Source: Streptomyces roseoverticillatus
Lineage (GTDB): Bacteria; Actinomycetota; Actinomycetes; Streptomycetales; Streptomycetaceae
Length of the DNA: 64,000 nt
Assembly (NCBI RefSeq): GCF_000719265.1
Contig: NZ_JOFL01000012.1
Span: 62,001-126,000, forward strand
Direction of reading: 5' to 3'
Under the pieces are notes generated by a model. That model did no database searches and was not told where the DNA came from. It saw only the letters and a list, made by a program, of their open reading frames with translations. The position numbers were made by a program, and so were the translations under genes. Of this stretch, positions 52,607 to 60,281 are shown piece after piece; position 1 is the first letter of the stretch, and every line of letters begins with the position of its first letter.

Positions 52607-53101
52607 TTACAGCTGCAGGTACATGATGTGCAGGCCGGTGTACGTGCCGTCGGGGAGGCGGTAGGCCTCGGGCAGGGTGCCGATGATGCGGAATCCGAGG
52701 GATTTCCAGAGGGCGACGGCGCGGGTGTTGGTCTCGACGACGGCGTTGAACTGGATGGCGCGGTAGCCCTGCTCGCGGGCCCGGGCGATGACGTGCTCGC
52801 CGAGGGCCCGGCCGATGCCGCGGCCGGCGGCTTCGGGGGAGACCATGAAGCTCGCGCCGGCGATGTGGGAGGCCGGGCCCATGTGGTTGGGGTTCATCTT
52901 GGCGGTGGCCAGGACGGTGCCCTCTTCGTCGACGGCGACGACCGTACGGCCGGGGGCGTCGAGCATCCACATGGCGCGGCCGGTGCCCTCGTCGAGGTCG
53001 CGCGGGAAGGTGTAGGTGAGGCCTGCGGCGGCGGTGTCGCGGACGAGGGGCCAGATGGCGGGCCAGTCGGTGTCGCGGGCGTCTCTGATCTCGGTCTTCA
53101 T
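52607..53101 (-). CDS. GNAT-family N-acetyltransferase
   Basis: A 164-residue acetyltransferase with the acetyl-CoA loop VSPEAAGRGIGRALGEHVIARA (Q/RxxGxG/A at about residues 94-99). The helical beta-bulge QFNAVVETNTRAVALWKSLGFRIIGTLPEAY is also typical. Small-molecule or protein N-acetylation cannot be told apart. It stands alone between the M24 gene (convergent) and the DHA2 exporter gene on the same strand. Confidence 0.88.
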   Translation of the reverse strand: MKTEIRDARDTDWPAIWPLVRDTAAAGLTYTFPRDLDEGTGRAMWMLDAPGRTVVAVDEEGTVLATAKMNPNHMGPASHIAGASFMVSPEAAGRGIGRALGEHVIARAREQGYRAIQFNAVVETNTRAVALWKSLGFRIIGTLPEAYRLPDGTYTGLHIMYLQL

Positions 53102-53165
53102 GGGGCTCAGGATGGGGGCGGATGCGGGGCGGGGCCAGCGATTTTCGCCGAGGGGCGCGGGGCGG

Positions 53166-54809
53166 TCACTGGGGGCCGTCCTCCGGCTCGTAGGCGCGCA
53201 TGTGGTGCCGTTCCTCGGCCTCGGCGGTCTCCGCGCCGGGTGTGCCTGCCTCGACGTCCCCCAAGGGGCTCGCGTGCTTGGGCGGTCCGGCCGTGACCAG
53301 GATGCCGCCGGCGAGGCCGGCGAGGAGCATGATGCCCGAGCCCCAGGCGATGGCGATGTGGAAGCCGTGGACGACGCCGGACTTGACGACGGTGTCGCGG
53401 TCGGCGGGGGTCAGGGCGCCGCCGGTCGCCGCGGCGGTGGCGGCGGCGCTCTTGAGGTGCGCGGCGATGTACGTGGCGCCGGCTGACGTGGCGATGGTGT
53501 TGAGGAGGGCGGTGCCGATGGAGCCGCCCACCTGCTGCGCGGTGTTGACCGTGGCGGAGGTGACGCCGGAGTCGTGCGGGGCGACGCCGGAGGTGGCGGT
53601 GGCCATGACGGGCATGAAGATCAGGCCCATGCCGAGGCCGACGAGGAGCTCGGCGGGCAGGACGTGGCTGACGTAGGCGGGTTCGACGGGCAGGAACGTG
53701 AGCAGGAACAGCCCGCCGGCGGCGAGGACGGCGCCGGGCACCATGAGGGCCCGCGGGGGCACCTGGTTCAGCAGGCGGGCGGAGATCTGGGTGGACCCGG
53801 CGACGATTGCGGCGGTCATGGGGAGGAACGCGAGGCCGGTCTTCACGGGGGAGTAGCCGAGGACGACCTGCAGGTAGTAGGTCATGAACAGGAACATGCC
53901 GAACATGCCGATGACGGCCAGGCCCATCGTCAGGAACGCCCCGCCGCGGTTGCGATCGCGGACGATCTGCAGGGGGAGCAGCGGGCTGGGGGCGCGGCTC
54001 TGCCACCAGGCGAAGACGCACAGGAGCGCCACGCCGCCGCAGAGCAGGCCGAGGACGAGCGGGTCGCTCCAGCCGCGCGGCTCGGCCTCGCTGCAGGCGT
54101 AGACGATGGAGACGAGGCCGCCGCAGCCCAGGAGGACGCCGCGGATGTCCAGGCGGGGGCGTTCGCCGCGGCGGCGCCGGTCGTCGTGGAGGAAGGCGCC
54201 GGCGCCGAGCAGGGCGGCCAGGGCGATGGGCACGTTCACGTAGAGGCACCAGCGCCATCCGAGGTACTCGGTGAGCAGGCCGCCGGCGATCAGTCCGATC
54301 GCGGCGCCGCCGCCCGCGATGGCGCCGTAGATGCCGAAGGCCTTCGCGCGTTCCTTGCCGACGGTGAAGGTGGTGGTCAGCAGCGAGAGCGCGGAGGGGG
54401 CCAGGAGCGCGGCGAAGGCGCCTTGCAGGGCGCGGGCCATGAACAGCAGGCCGGAGGTGTGCGCGGCGCCGCCGAGGGCGGAGGCGGCGGCGAAGCCGAC
54501 GAGGCCGGTCATGAAGGTGCGTTTGCGGCCGGCCAGGTCGGCGATCCTGCCGCCGAGCAGCAGCAGGCCGCCGAAGGCCAGGGTGTAGGCGGTGATGACC
54601 CACTGCCGGTTGCCGTCCGACACGTGGAGGGCGCGCTGTGCGGACGGCAGGGCGATGTTCACGATGGTGGCGTCGAGGACGACCATCAGCTGGGCGGTCG
54701 CGATGACGACCAGGGCCCACCAGCGGCGGGGGTCGGGTGCGGAGGGGGATATCGGTATGGGGCCTGTGTCCGAGGAACTCGTGGAACCCGTGGAACCCGT
54801 TGAACTCAT
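53166..54809 (-). CDS. DHA2-family (14-TM) MFS exporter
   Basis: A 547-residue drug/proton antiporter with 14 hydrophobic helices. Motifs are VVLDATIVNIALPSAQRAL (helix 1, motif D1), GGRIADLAGRKRTFM (motif A) and the antiporter motif C region GIYGAIAGGGAAIGLIAGG in helix 5. The start is ATG 54809; an upstream in-frame codon at 54848 is less likely. A Ser/Thr/Gly-rich N-terminal tail and an acidic C-terminal tail flank the domain. No TetR-type gene is adjacent, so its regulator is elsewhere. Confidence 0.9.
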   Translation of the reverse strand: MSSTGSTGSTSSSDTGPIPISPSAPDPRRWWALVVIATAQLMVVLDATIVNIALPSAQRALHVSDGNRQWVITAYTLAFGGLLLLGGRIADLAGRKRTFMTGLVGFAAASALGGAAHTSGLLFMARALQGAFAALLAPSALSLLTTTFTVGKERAKAFGIYGAIAGGGAAIGLIAGGLLTEYLGWRWCLYVNVPIALAALLGAGAFLHDDRRRRGERPRLDIRGVLLGCGGLVSIVYACSEAEPRGWSDPLVLGLLCGGVALLCVFAWWQSRAPSPLLPLQIVRDRNRGGAFLTMGLAVIGMFGMFLFMTYYLQVVLGYSPVKTGLAFLPMTAAIVAGSTQISARLLNQVPPRALMVPGAVLAAGGLFLLTFLPVEPAYVSHVLPAELLVGLGMGLIFMPVMATATSGVAPHDSGVTSATVNTAQQVGGSIGTALLNTIATSAGATYIAAHLKSAAATAAATGGALTPADRDTVVKSGVVHGFHIAIAWGSGIMLLAGLAGGILVTAGPPKHASPLGDVEAGTPGAETAEAEERHHMRAYEPEDGPQ

Positions 54810-54900
54810 GGGACCTGCCCTCACGGCCGTACGTGCAGAGATCCGCACTCCAGAGTAGGCCGATCGGGTGAGGGGCGCCTGTCGAACGCGGGGCTCCTTT

Positions 54901-54948
54901 TACGGCCCGGGTGCTACGGCACGGGTTCTACGGGGCGGGCGCTACGGG
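54901..54948 (+). repeat. 14-bp tandem repeat
   Basis: TACGGCCCGGGTGC, TACGGCACGGGTTC, TACGGGGCGGGCGC and a partial fourth unit lie just past the quinone-oxidoreductase stop. Confidence 0.7.
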
Positions 54949-54949
54949 A

Positions 54950-55957
54950 TTACGGGACGAGCACCACCTTGCCGACCGTCCGCCGGGTTTCGAGGGCCCG
55001 GTGGGCGTCGGCGGCCTCGGTGAGGGGGAAGCGGGTGACCAGCGGGGTGACGCGGCCCGTGGCGGCGTCGGCGAGGGAGGCGGCCTCCAGGCGGCGCAGT
55101 CCTTCGGGGCCGCCGACGCGCTCCAGCATGGCGGGGCCGAGGACGTTGCGGGAGGTGATGCCCCGCTCGGCGAGCTCCTCCTCGCTGAGCGTGAACGACG
55201 GTCCGCTGCTGGTCAGGCCGTCGGCGGACCAGCCGAAGACCAGGTGGTCGCCGCCGGGGCCGAGGAGGCCGACGGCGGCGCGGGCGGCCTCGCCGCCGAC
55301 CCCGTCGAAGACGACGGTGGCGGCCCGTCCGCCGAGGGCCGCGCGGGCGGCGTCCGGCCAGGCGGGGTCGTTGTAGTCGAGGGCGACGTCGGCGCCCAGG
55401 GCGCGCACGCGCTCCGCCTTGACGGGGCCGCCGGCGAGGCCGACGACGGTGGCGCCCGCGTTCTTGGCGTACTGCACGAGGAGGGCGCCGATGCCGCCGG
55501 CGGCGGAGGTCACCACGGCGACGTCCTTGCTGCTCAGCTCGGCGAAGCTGAGGACGGCGAGCGTGGTGCGGCCGGTGCCGATCATGGCGATGGCCTCGGC
55601 TTCGCCGAGCCCGTCGGGCAGTTCGTGCACCTTCTCGGCGGCGGCGACGGCGAGCTCGGCGTAGCCGCCGGGGACCATGCCGAGGTGGGCGACGACGCGC
55701 CGGCCGAGCCAGCTCGCGTCGACCCCTTCGCCGAGGGCGTCGACCGTGCCGGCCACCTCGCGGCCGGGGATGGTCGGCAGCTCGGGTGCGGTGTGGACGG
55801 CGCTGCTGTAGCCGGAGCGCAGGGCGGTGTCGAGCAGGTGCACGCCGGCGGCGGCGACGGCGATCCGGAGCTGCCCGGGGCCGGGCACGGGGTCCTCGGC
55901 GTGCTCGTGGACGAGGTTTTCGGCGGGGCCGAAGGCGTGCAGTCGTACGGCGTGCAT
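54950..55957 (-). CDS. NADPH:quinone oxidoreductase-like (zinc-type MDR without zinc)
   Basis: A 335-residue medium-chain dehydrogenase/reductase. The N-terminal GroES-like domain has PGREVAGTVDALGEGV and lacks the catalytic-zinc Cys/His pattern. The Rossmann domain has VVTSAAGGIGALLVQYAKNAGATVVG (about 151-176), and the late FPLTEAADAHRALETRRTVGKVVL is that of quinone oxidoreductases. It reduces quinones or activated alkenes with NADPH, often for electrophile detoxification. A MerR-type promoter lies upstream. The ATG at 55957 is the first in the domain. Confidence 0.88.
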   Translation of the reverse strand: MHAVRLHAFGPAENLVHEHAEDPVPGPGQLRIAVAAAGVHLLDTALRSGYSSAVHTAPELPTIPGREVAGTVDALGEGVDASWLGRRVVAHLGMVPGGYAELAVAAAEKVHELPDGLGEAEAIAMIGTGRTTLAVLSFAELSSKDVAVVTSAAGGIGALLVQYAKNAGATVVGLAGGPVKAERVRALGADVALDYNDPAWPDAARAALGGRAATVVFDGVGGEAARAAVGLLGPGGDHLVFGWSADGLTSSGPSFTLSEEELAERGITSRNVLGPAMLERVGGPEGLRRLEAASLADAATGRVTPLVTRFPLTEAADAHRALETRRTVGKVVLVP

Positions 55958-56009
55958 GGCGGTCTCCAGGGCGTTCTGCGGGGCGCGTGTCGCGCTGTTG
56001 ATGTCTTTG

Positions 56010-56040
56010 AGTCTTCAACCTCAGCCAAGGTTGAGGTCAA
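56010..56040 (-). promoter_or_regulatory. MerR/SoxR-type promoter
   Basis: On the minus strand TTGACC (56040-56035) and AAGACT (56015-56010) are 19 bases apart. The overlong spacer carries interlocking inverted repeats (CCTCAACC / GGCTGAGGTT). That geometry is typical of MerR-family activators controlling redox-response genes. Confidence 0.6.
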
Positions 56041-56076
56041 GCGCCGCTGTCAGTGCTCTGTGTCACCGTGGACGGC

Positions 56077-56769
56077 ATGACGACTCACGGCAGGAAGCGG
56101 ACGCGTGCGACGTTCCCGGAGGTGAAGGTTCCGGAGGTGCGGCTGCCCCCGCTGCGGCCGCACGACGGTGCGGAGCTGGAGCCCGAGGGCGACTACGACG
56201 GCCTCGCCTTCACGGACGCCGGCTTCGCGGGGCAGTCGGGCATAGGCGCCCGCTTCCTGGACTGCGGGCTGTACCGCTGCGCGCTGGATGGGACGGAGCT
56301 GGTGGCGGCCCGGTTCACGGACTGCGTGCTGGACGGCGTCCGTGGCGTGGGCACCGACCTGTCGAAGGCCGGCCTGCGGGACGTGGAGATCCTGGACGCC
56401 CGGCTCGGCGGCGCGCAGCTGCACGGCGCGTCGCTGGAGCGGGTCGTCGTCCGCGGCGGCAAGATCGACTATCTGAATCTGCGCGGGGCCGCTCTGAAGG
56501 ACGTCACCTTCGAGGGCGTCGTCCTCTCCGAGGCCGACTTCGGCGGTGCCCGGCTGGAGCGCGTCGTCTTCCGCGACTGCGCGCTGCGCCGCGCCGACTT
56601 CACGGGGGCCCGGATGACGGACGTGGACCTGCGGGGGGTGACGCAGCTCGACGTCGCCCGCGGCATCGAGCACCTGTCGGGCGCGGTGATCAGCCCGTCC
56701 CAACTCCTGGATCTTGCTCCGGCGTTCGCGGCGCAGATAGGCGTACGGGTGGAGCCGGCGGCGGGGTGA
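56077..56769 (+). CDS. pentapeptide-repeat protein
   Basis: A 230-residue protein made mostly of A(D/N)LxX-type repeats from about residue 45 to 200 (FTDAGFAG, FLDCGLYRCALDGTELVAARFTDCVLDGV, ADFGGARLERVVF, RRADFTGARMTDVDLRGV). They should form a right-handed quadrilateral beta-helix. Some such proteins mimic DNA and protect gyrase (Qnr-like), but most have no known role. ATG at 56077 is taken over a GTG three codons upstream. No Shine-Dalgarno is obvious. A short tandem repeat follows the stop. Confidence 0.85.
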   Translation: MTTHGRKRTRATFPEVKVPEVRLPPLRPHDGAELEPEGDYDGLAFTDAGFAGQSGIGARFLDCGLYRCALDGTELVAARFTDCVLDGVRGVGTDLSKAGLRDVEILDARLGGAQLHGASLERVVVRGGKIDYLNLRGAALKDVTFEGVVLSEADFGGARLERVVFRDCALRRADFTGARMTDVDLRGVTQLDVARGIEHLSGAVISPSQLLDLAPAFAAQIGVRVEPAAG

Positions 56770-56779
56770 GGCCCGGGAG

Positions 56780-56852
56780 GGCTGTACGGCTATAGGGCTG
56801 CACGGCTACAGGGCTCTACGGCTACAGGGCCGCACGGCTATGCGGCTATACG
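56780..56852 (+). repeat. 16-bp tandem repeat between convergent genes
   Basis: Four 16-base units (56780, 56796, 56812, 56828) of pattern GGCTnnACGGCTAnAG and a partial fifth run into the stop codon of the minus-strand gene. Confidence 0.85.
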
Positions 56853-57343
56853 CGCGGGAAGCGGGCCTGCAGGTCCCAGACGACGGGGTTGTCGGCAAGG
56901 CCCTCGTGCATGTCGCACAGGTCGGCGATCAGGTCGTGCAGGAAGTCGCGGGCCTCGCGGCGCAGCGCCCGGTGGTCGAAGGTGAGCGCGGGCTCGTCGG
57001 CCGGCATCCAGTCGGCGGAGACCTCCACCCAGCCGAAGCGCCGCTCGAAGAGCATGCAGTCCGTGGACTCGGTGAAGTCGAGCTCGGCGAACTGCGTGGC
57101 CGCCGAGCGGTTGCCCCGCGGGTCGCGGTCGATCTGCTCCATGACGTCGCACAGCGCCCACGCGAAGTCGAGCACCGGCACCCATCCCCAGGCTGTGGAC
57201 AGCTCGCGGTCCGTCTTCACATCGGCGATGTAGACGTCCCCGCAGAACAGGTCGTGCCGCAGGATCCGCACGTCGGCGGTGCGGTAGTCCGTCTGCGGCG
57301 GGTCGGGGAAGCGGCGGGAGAGCGAGTAGCCGAGGTCGATCAC
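56846..57343 (-). CDS. conserved hypothetical protein
   Basis: A 165-residue soluble, acidic protein (YSLSRRFPDPPQTDYRTADVRILRHDLFCGDVYIADVKTDRELS, then FAWALCDVMEQIDRDPRG and LFERRFGWVEVSADWMP). It has no transmembrane segment and no motif I can assign. The GTG at 57343 lies after GAGGC. The stop codon is inside a 16-bp tandem repeat. Confidence 0.6.
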   Translation of the reverse strand: MIDLGYSLSRRFPDPPQTDYRTADVRILRHDLFCGDVYIADVKTDRELSTAWGWVPVLDFAWALCDVMEQIDRDPRGNRSAATQFAELDFTESTDCMLFERRFGWVEVSADWMPADEPALTFDHRALRREARDFLHDLIADLCDMHEGLADNPVVWDLQARFPRV

Positions 57344-57437
57344 GCCTCGATGGTGTCACGGCGGCGGGCCGGACGCGTAAACGTGTGCGAGCGGACCGGG
57401 CGAACGCGGGCGGGCGGGTCCCGGGCGGACGCGGACG

Positions 57438-57478
57438 AGTCCGGGGTGCCCCGCGTCGGCGGCGGGGCACCCCGGACT
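57438..57478. terminator. 17-bp perfect hairpin terminator
   Basis: Arms 57438-57454 and 57462-57478 pair perfectly around a 7-base loop, just downstream of the M4 protease stop on the minus strand. Confidence 0.85.
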
Positions 57479-57494
57479 CATGTGCGGTTGATCG

Positions 57495-59114
57495 TTACTT
57501 CACGTTGATCGCGGTCCAGGCGGCGGCGACCGCCTTGTACTCCGCGCTGCTGGAGCCGTAGAGGTCCGCGGTGGCCTTCAGGGTGCCGGTGCGGGCCGCC
57601 TTGTAGTTCGTGGTGGAGGTGAAGTACGTGGTCAGGGCCTTGTACCAGATCTTGGTGGCCTTGTCCCGGCCGATCCCGGTGACCTTGGAGCCGTCGGCCG
57701 TCGGGCTGTCGTACGTCACACCGTTGATCGTCTTCGTGCCGCTGCCCTCGGACAGCAGGTAGAAGAAGTGGTTGGCCGGGCCCGAGGAGTAGTGGACGTC
57801 CAGGCGGCCGAGCGAGGAGGACCAGGAGTCCTTGGACTTGCCGTCCTTGCTGGGCTTGTCCATGTAGCGCAGCGGGGTGCCGTCGCCGCGGATGTTGATG
57901 GCCTCGCCGATGAGGTAGTCGCCCTTGTCGGTCGAGTTGTTGGCGTAGAACTCGGCGGCGGTGCCGAAGATGTCCGAGGTGGCCTCGTTGAGGCCGCCGG
58001 ACTCGCCGCTGTAGTTCAGGCCGGCCGTGGCCGAGGTGACGCCGTGGCTCATCTCGTGGGCGGCCACGTCGAGCGCGGTGAGCGGGTTCTTGTTGCCCTC
58101 ACCGTCGCCGTAGGTCATGCAGAAGCATTCGTCGTCCCAGAAGGCGTTGACGTAGTTGTCGCCGTAGTGGACGCGGGAGTACGCGGCGACGCCGTCGTTC
58201 TTGATGCCGGTGCGGCCCAGCACGTTCTTGTAGAAGTCCCAGGTGACGGCCGCGCCGTAGTGCGCGTCGACGCCGGCCTTCTGGTCGCCGTCGCCCCAGG
58301 TGTCGCTGGAGTTGGTGAAGAGGGTGCCGGTGCCGTCGGTGCCCTGGGCCAGGTTGTAGGTCTTGTGGCCGCCGCGCTCGCCGTCCACGAGCTGGTAGCC
58401 CGAGTCGCTCTTGGTGGTGGAGAGCGAGACGGTGCCGCTGTAGGTGCTGGTGCCCGAGCCGGTCTCGATGGCCTCGCGCTGGAACAGCTTCTTGCCGGTG
58501 TTGGCGTCGGTGATCACGTGCAGCTTGCTGGGCGTGCCGTCCTTCTGGACGCCGGTGACCACGGTCTCGTAGGCGAGGACGGGCTTGCCCTCGGCCGCCC
58601 AGATGACCTTGCGCGGCGCGCGGTCGGCGCCGGCCTTGGCGGTCTTCTCGTCCGCGGCGGCGCTGAGCGCGCTCTTCTTCGCGGCGGCGGGGGCCTGGGC
58701 GGGGGTGGTGCTGGGCACGGCTATCTGCGCGTCGGTCGCCTTGTCGACGCTCTTCGAGCCGCTCTTCGCCTCGTGCACGACGAGGTCGCCGCCGAGCACC
58801 GGCAGACCGTCGAAGGTGCGCTCGTAGCGGGTGTGGACCGTGCCGTTCGCGTCCTTGATCACGTCACGGACGACGAGCTTCTCCTTGCCGCCGAGGCCGA
58901 GCTTCGCGGCGGTGGAGGGAGCCGCGGACTGCGCGTCCTTGATCGCGGCGACCCGCTGCCCCGCGGAGACGGCGAGGGGCGAGGCCTCGCTCGCCTTGTC
59001 GGGGGTGGCGCTCGCGGAGCCGGTCTGCACGGCCACGACGACCATGGCGGCGGAGGCGACGAGCGCGGCGGCGCGCAGGGTGTTCTTGCGGGAGGTGGAG
59101 GTGACGCTTCTCAA
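57495..59114 (-). CDS. secreted M4-family neutral metalloprotease
   Basis: A 539-residue thermolysin-type preproprotein. The signal peptide (about 1-36) is followed by a propeptide of about 170 residues with FTP/PepSY parts (VVRDVIKDANGTVHTRYERTFDGLPVLGGDLVVHEA). The catalytic domain has the zinc motif HEMSH at residues 353-357 and the third ligand in GGLNEATSDIFG. A late HYSSGPANHFFYLLSEG block carries the catalytic His region. The start is a TTG at 59114 with AGGAGA six bases upstream. It degrades extracellular protein and is probably growth-phase regulated. A strong palindrome lies about 265 bases upstream. Confidence 0.93.
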   Translation of the reverse strand: MRSVTSTSRKNTLRAAALVASAAMVVVAVQTGSASATPDKASEASPLAVSAGQRVAAIKDAQSAAPSTAAKLGLGGKEKLVVRDVIKDANGTVHTRYERTFDGLPVLGGDLVVHEAKSGSKSVDKATDAQIAVPSTTPAQAPAAAKKSALSAAADEKTAKAGADRAPRKVIWAAEGKPVLAYETVVTGVQKDGTPSKLHVITDANTGKKLFQREAIETGSGTSTYSGTVSLSTTKSDSGYQLVDGERGGHKTYNLAQGTDGTGTLFTNSSDTWGDGDQKAGVDAHYGAAVTWDFYKNVLGRTGIKNDGVAAYSRVHYGDNYVNAFWDDECFCMTYGDGEGNKNPLTALDVAAHEMSHGVTSATAGLNYSGESGGLNEATSDIFGTAAEFYANNSTDKGDYLIGEAINIRGDGTPLRYMDKPSKDGKSKDSWSSSLGRLDVHYSSGPANHFFYLLSEGSGTKTINGVTYDSPTADGSKVTGIGRDKATKIWYKALTTYFTSTTNYKAARTGTLKATADLYGSSSAEYKAVAAAWTAINVK

Positions 59115-59377
59115 CTCTGTCTCCTATGTGCGGGCCGTGAACTCACGTCCCTTTGAGGGGGGTTAGGGCAGCACGGGTTACGGCTGCCCGGTGGTGCAGG
59201 AGTGGTGCAGGAGTGGATTGAGGAGAGAGTGCCATCCCCTGACCGACATTGACAGGGGCGCAACAAGGATTTGATCTGCCGTTCTCCGAAACGCGGTTGA
59301 TTGGTTCCGCTATGCGGTGAACTGGCCGAGGCTGGTCTGGACTTGAAATCCGCCGCATCTCAGTTCGAGGACGGTAG
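59115..59377. other. upstream region of the M4 protease gene
   Basis: No convincing gene was found in these 263 bases. GGTGCAGGAGT occurs twice in tandem near 59192-59215. The rest has lower GC near 59260-59330 and should contain the protease promoter. Confidence 0.55.
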
Positions 59378-59407
59378 TTGTATGCGATCTGATGAGATTG
59401 CATACAA
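59378..59407. promoter_or_regulatory. AT-rich inverted repeat (TTGTATGC/GCATACAA)
   Basis: Arms 59378-59390 and 59395-59407 are 13 bases with one mismatch around a GATG loop; the outer TTGTATGC/GCATACAA are perfect. It lies between the senR stop and the M4 protease, as an operator or a terminator. Confidence 0.55.
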
Positions 59408-59507
59408 GCGGAGCGATGCGGACCGCTACGAGGCCGCCGCCAGGCTAGGGCCGGCGGCATCAAGGTGGCGTGAAGTCAGGCCAACGAGTTGATAAAGCCC
59501 GGGGGTG

Positions 59508-60230
59508 TCAGGGCAGCAGGCGCTGTTCCTTCGCCACGGCGACGGCGCCCGCCCGCGTGTCGACGCCCAACTTGTCGTAGATCCGCCCCAGATGGGTCTT
59601 CACCGTCGCCTCGCTGATGAACAGTGCGCGAGCAATCTCCCGGTTGCCCACCCCGCGGGCGAGTTGGCCGAGGATGTCCCGCTCGCGGTCCGTGAGTGAG
59701 GGCCGTGCCGCGCCGCGCGCCCGTGCCATGACGCGGCTCGCGACGGGCGGCGACAGCGTCGTACGCCCCTCGGCCGCCGCGCGGATGGCCGAGAACAGCT
59801 CCTCCGGGCGCTCGGCCTTCAGGAGATAGCCCGTCGCGCCGGCCTCGATGGCGCGGGTGATGTCGGCGTCCGTGTCGTACGTGGTGAGGACGAGGACGTA
59901 CGGACCGCCGCGTTCCGCTCCTGCGGCTGCGCGGGGTGCGGTTGTTGGGGTCGTGTGACGTGAGTCCGTGCGGGTCGCGGCCTCCGTGACGATGCGGCGC
60001 GTCGCCTCGATCCCGTCCATGCCCGGCCCCAGTTGAAGGTCCATCAGGACGACGTCGGGACGCAGCCGGGCGGCCAGCGCGACCGCCTCCTCGCCGCCGC
60101 CCGCCTCGCCCACGACCTCGATGCCGGGCGCGCTGGCCAGCAGCGCCAGCAACCCGGCCCGGACGACGGCGTGGTCGTCGCACAGGAGGATGCGGATGCG
60201 GGCGGGAGGACGGGCTTCAGGGTCGGTCAC
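59508..60230 (-). CDS. senR: NarL-family response regulator SenR
   Basis: A 240-residue regulator. The receiver has CDDHAVVRAGL, phospho-acceptor Asp in VVLMDLQLGPGMDG, TTYDTDADI and LLKAERPEEL. The C-terminal LuxR-type HTH spans about 175-235 (LTDRERDILGQLARGVGNREIARALFISEATVKTHLGRIYDKLGV). An insertion of about 25 residues rich in Thr/Arg/Ala (about 85-110) interrupts the receiver before the VLVLTTY strand. By synteny with the divergent hbpS and upstream kinase I call it SenR, the redox/haem-stress regulator. The GTG start lies in a triplicated 20-bp sequence. Confidence 0.85.
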   Translation of the reverse strand: MTDPEARPPARIRILLCDDHAVVRAGLLALLASAPGIEVVGEAGGGEEAVALAARLRPDVVLMDLQLGPGMDGIEATRRIVTEAATRTDSRHTTPTTAPRAAAGAERGGPYVLVLTTYDTDADITRAIEAGATGYLLKAERPEELFSAIRAAAEGRTTLSPPVASRVMARARGAARPSLTDRERDILGQLARGVGNREIARALFISEATVKTHLGRIYDKLGVDTRAGAVAVAKEQRLLP

Positions 60231-60281
60231 TGAGGTTCCAATCGGTTACTGAGGTGCCAGGTCGGTCACTGAGGTGCCAGG
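60223..60281 (-). repeat. 20-bp triplication at the senS/senR junction
   Basis: Three copies (60262-60281, 60242-60261, 60223-60241) of a sequence read on the minus strand as CTGGCACCTCAGTGACCGA. The first contains the senS stop and the last the senR GTG. In the first, GTG opens a seven-codon frame to TAA. Confidence 0.85.
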
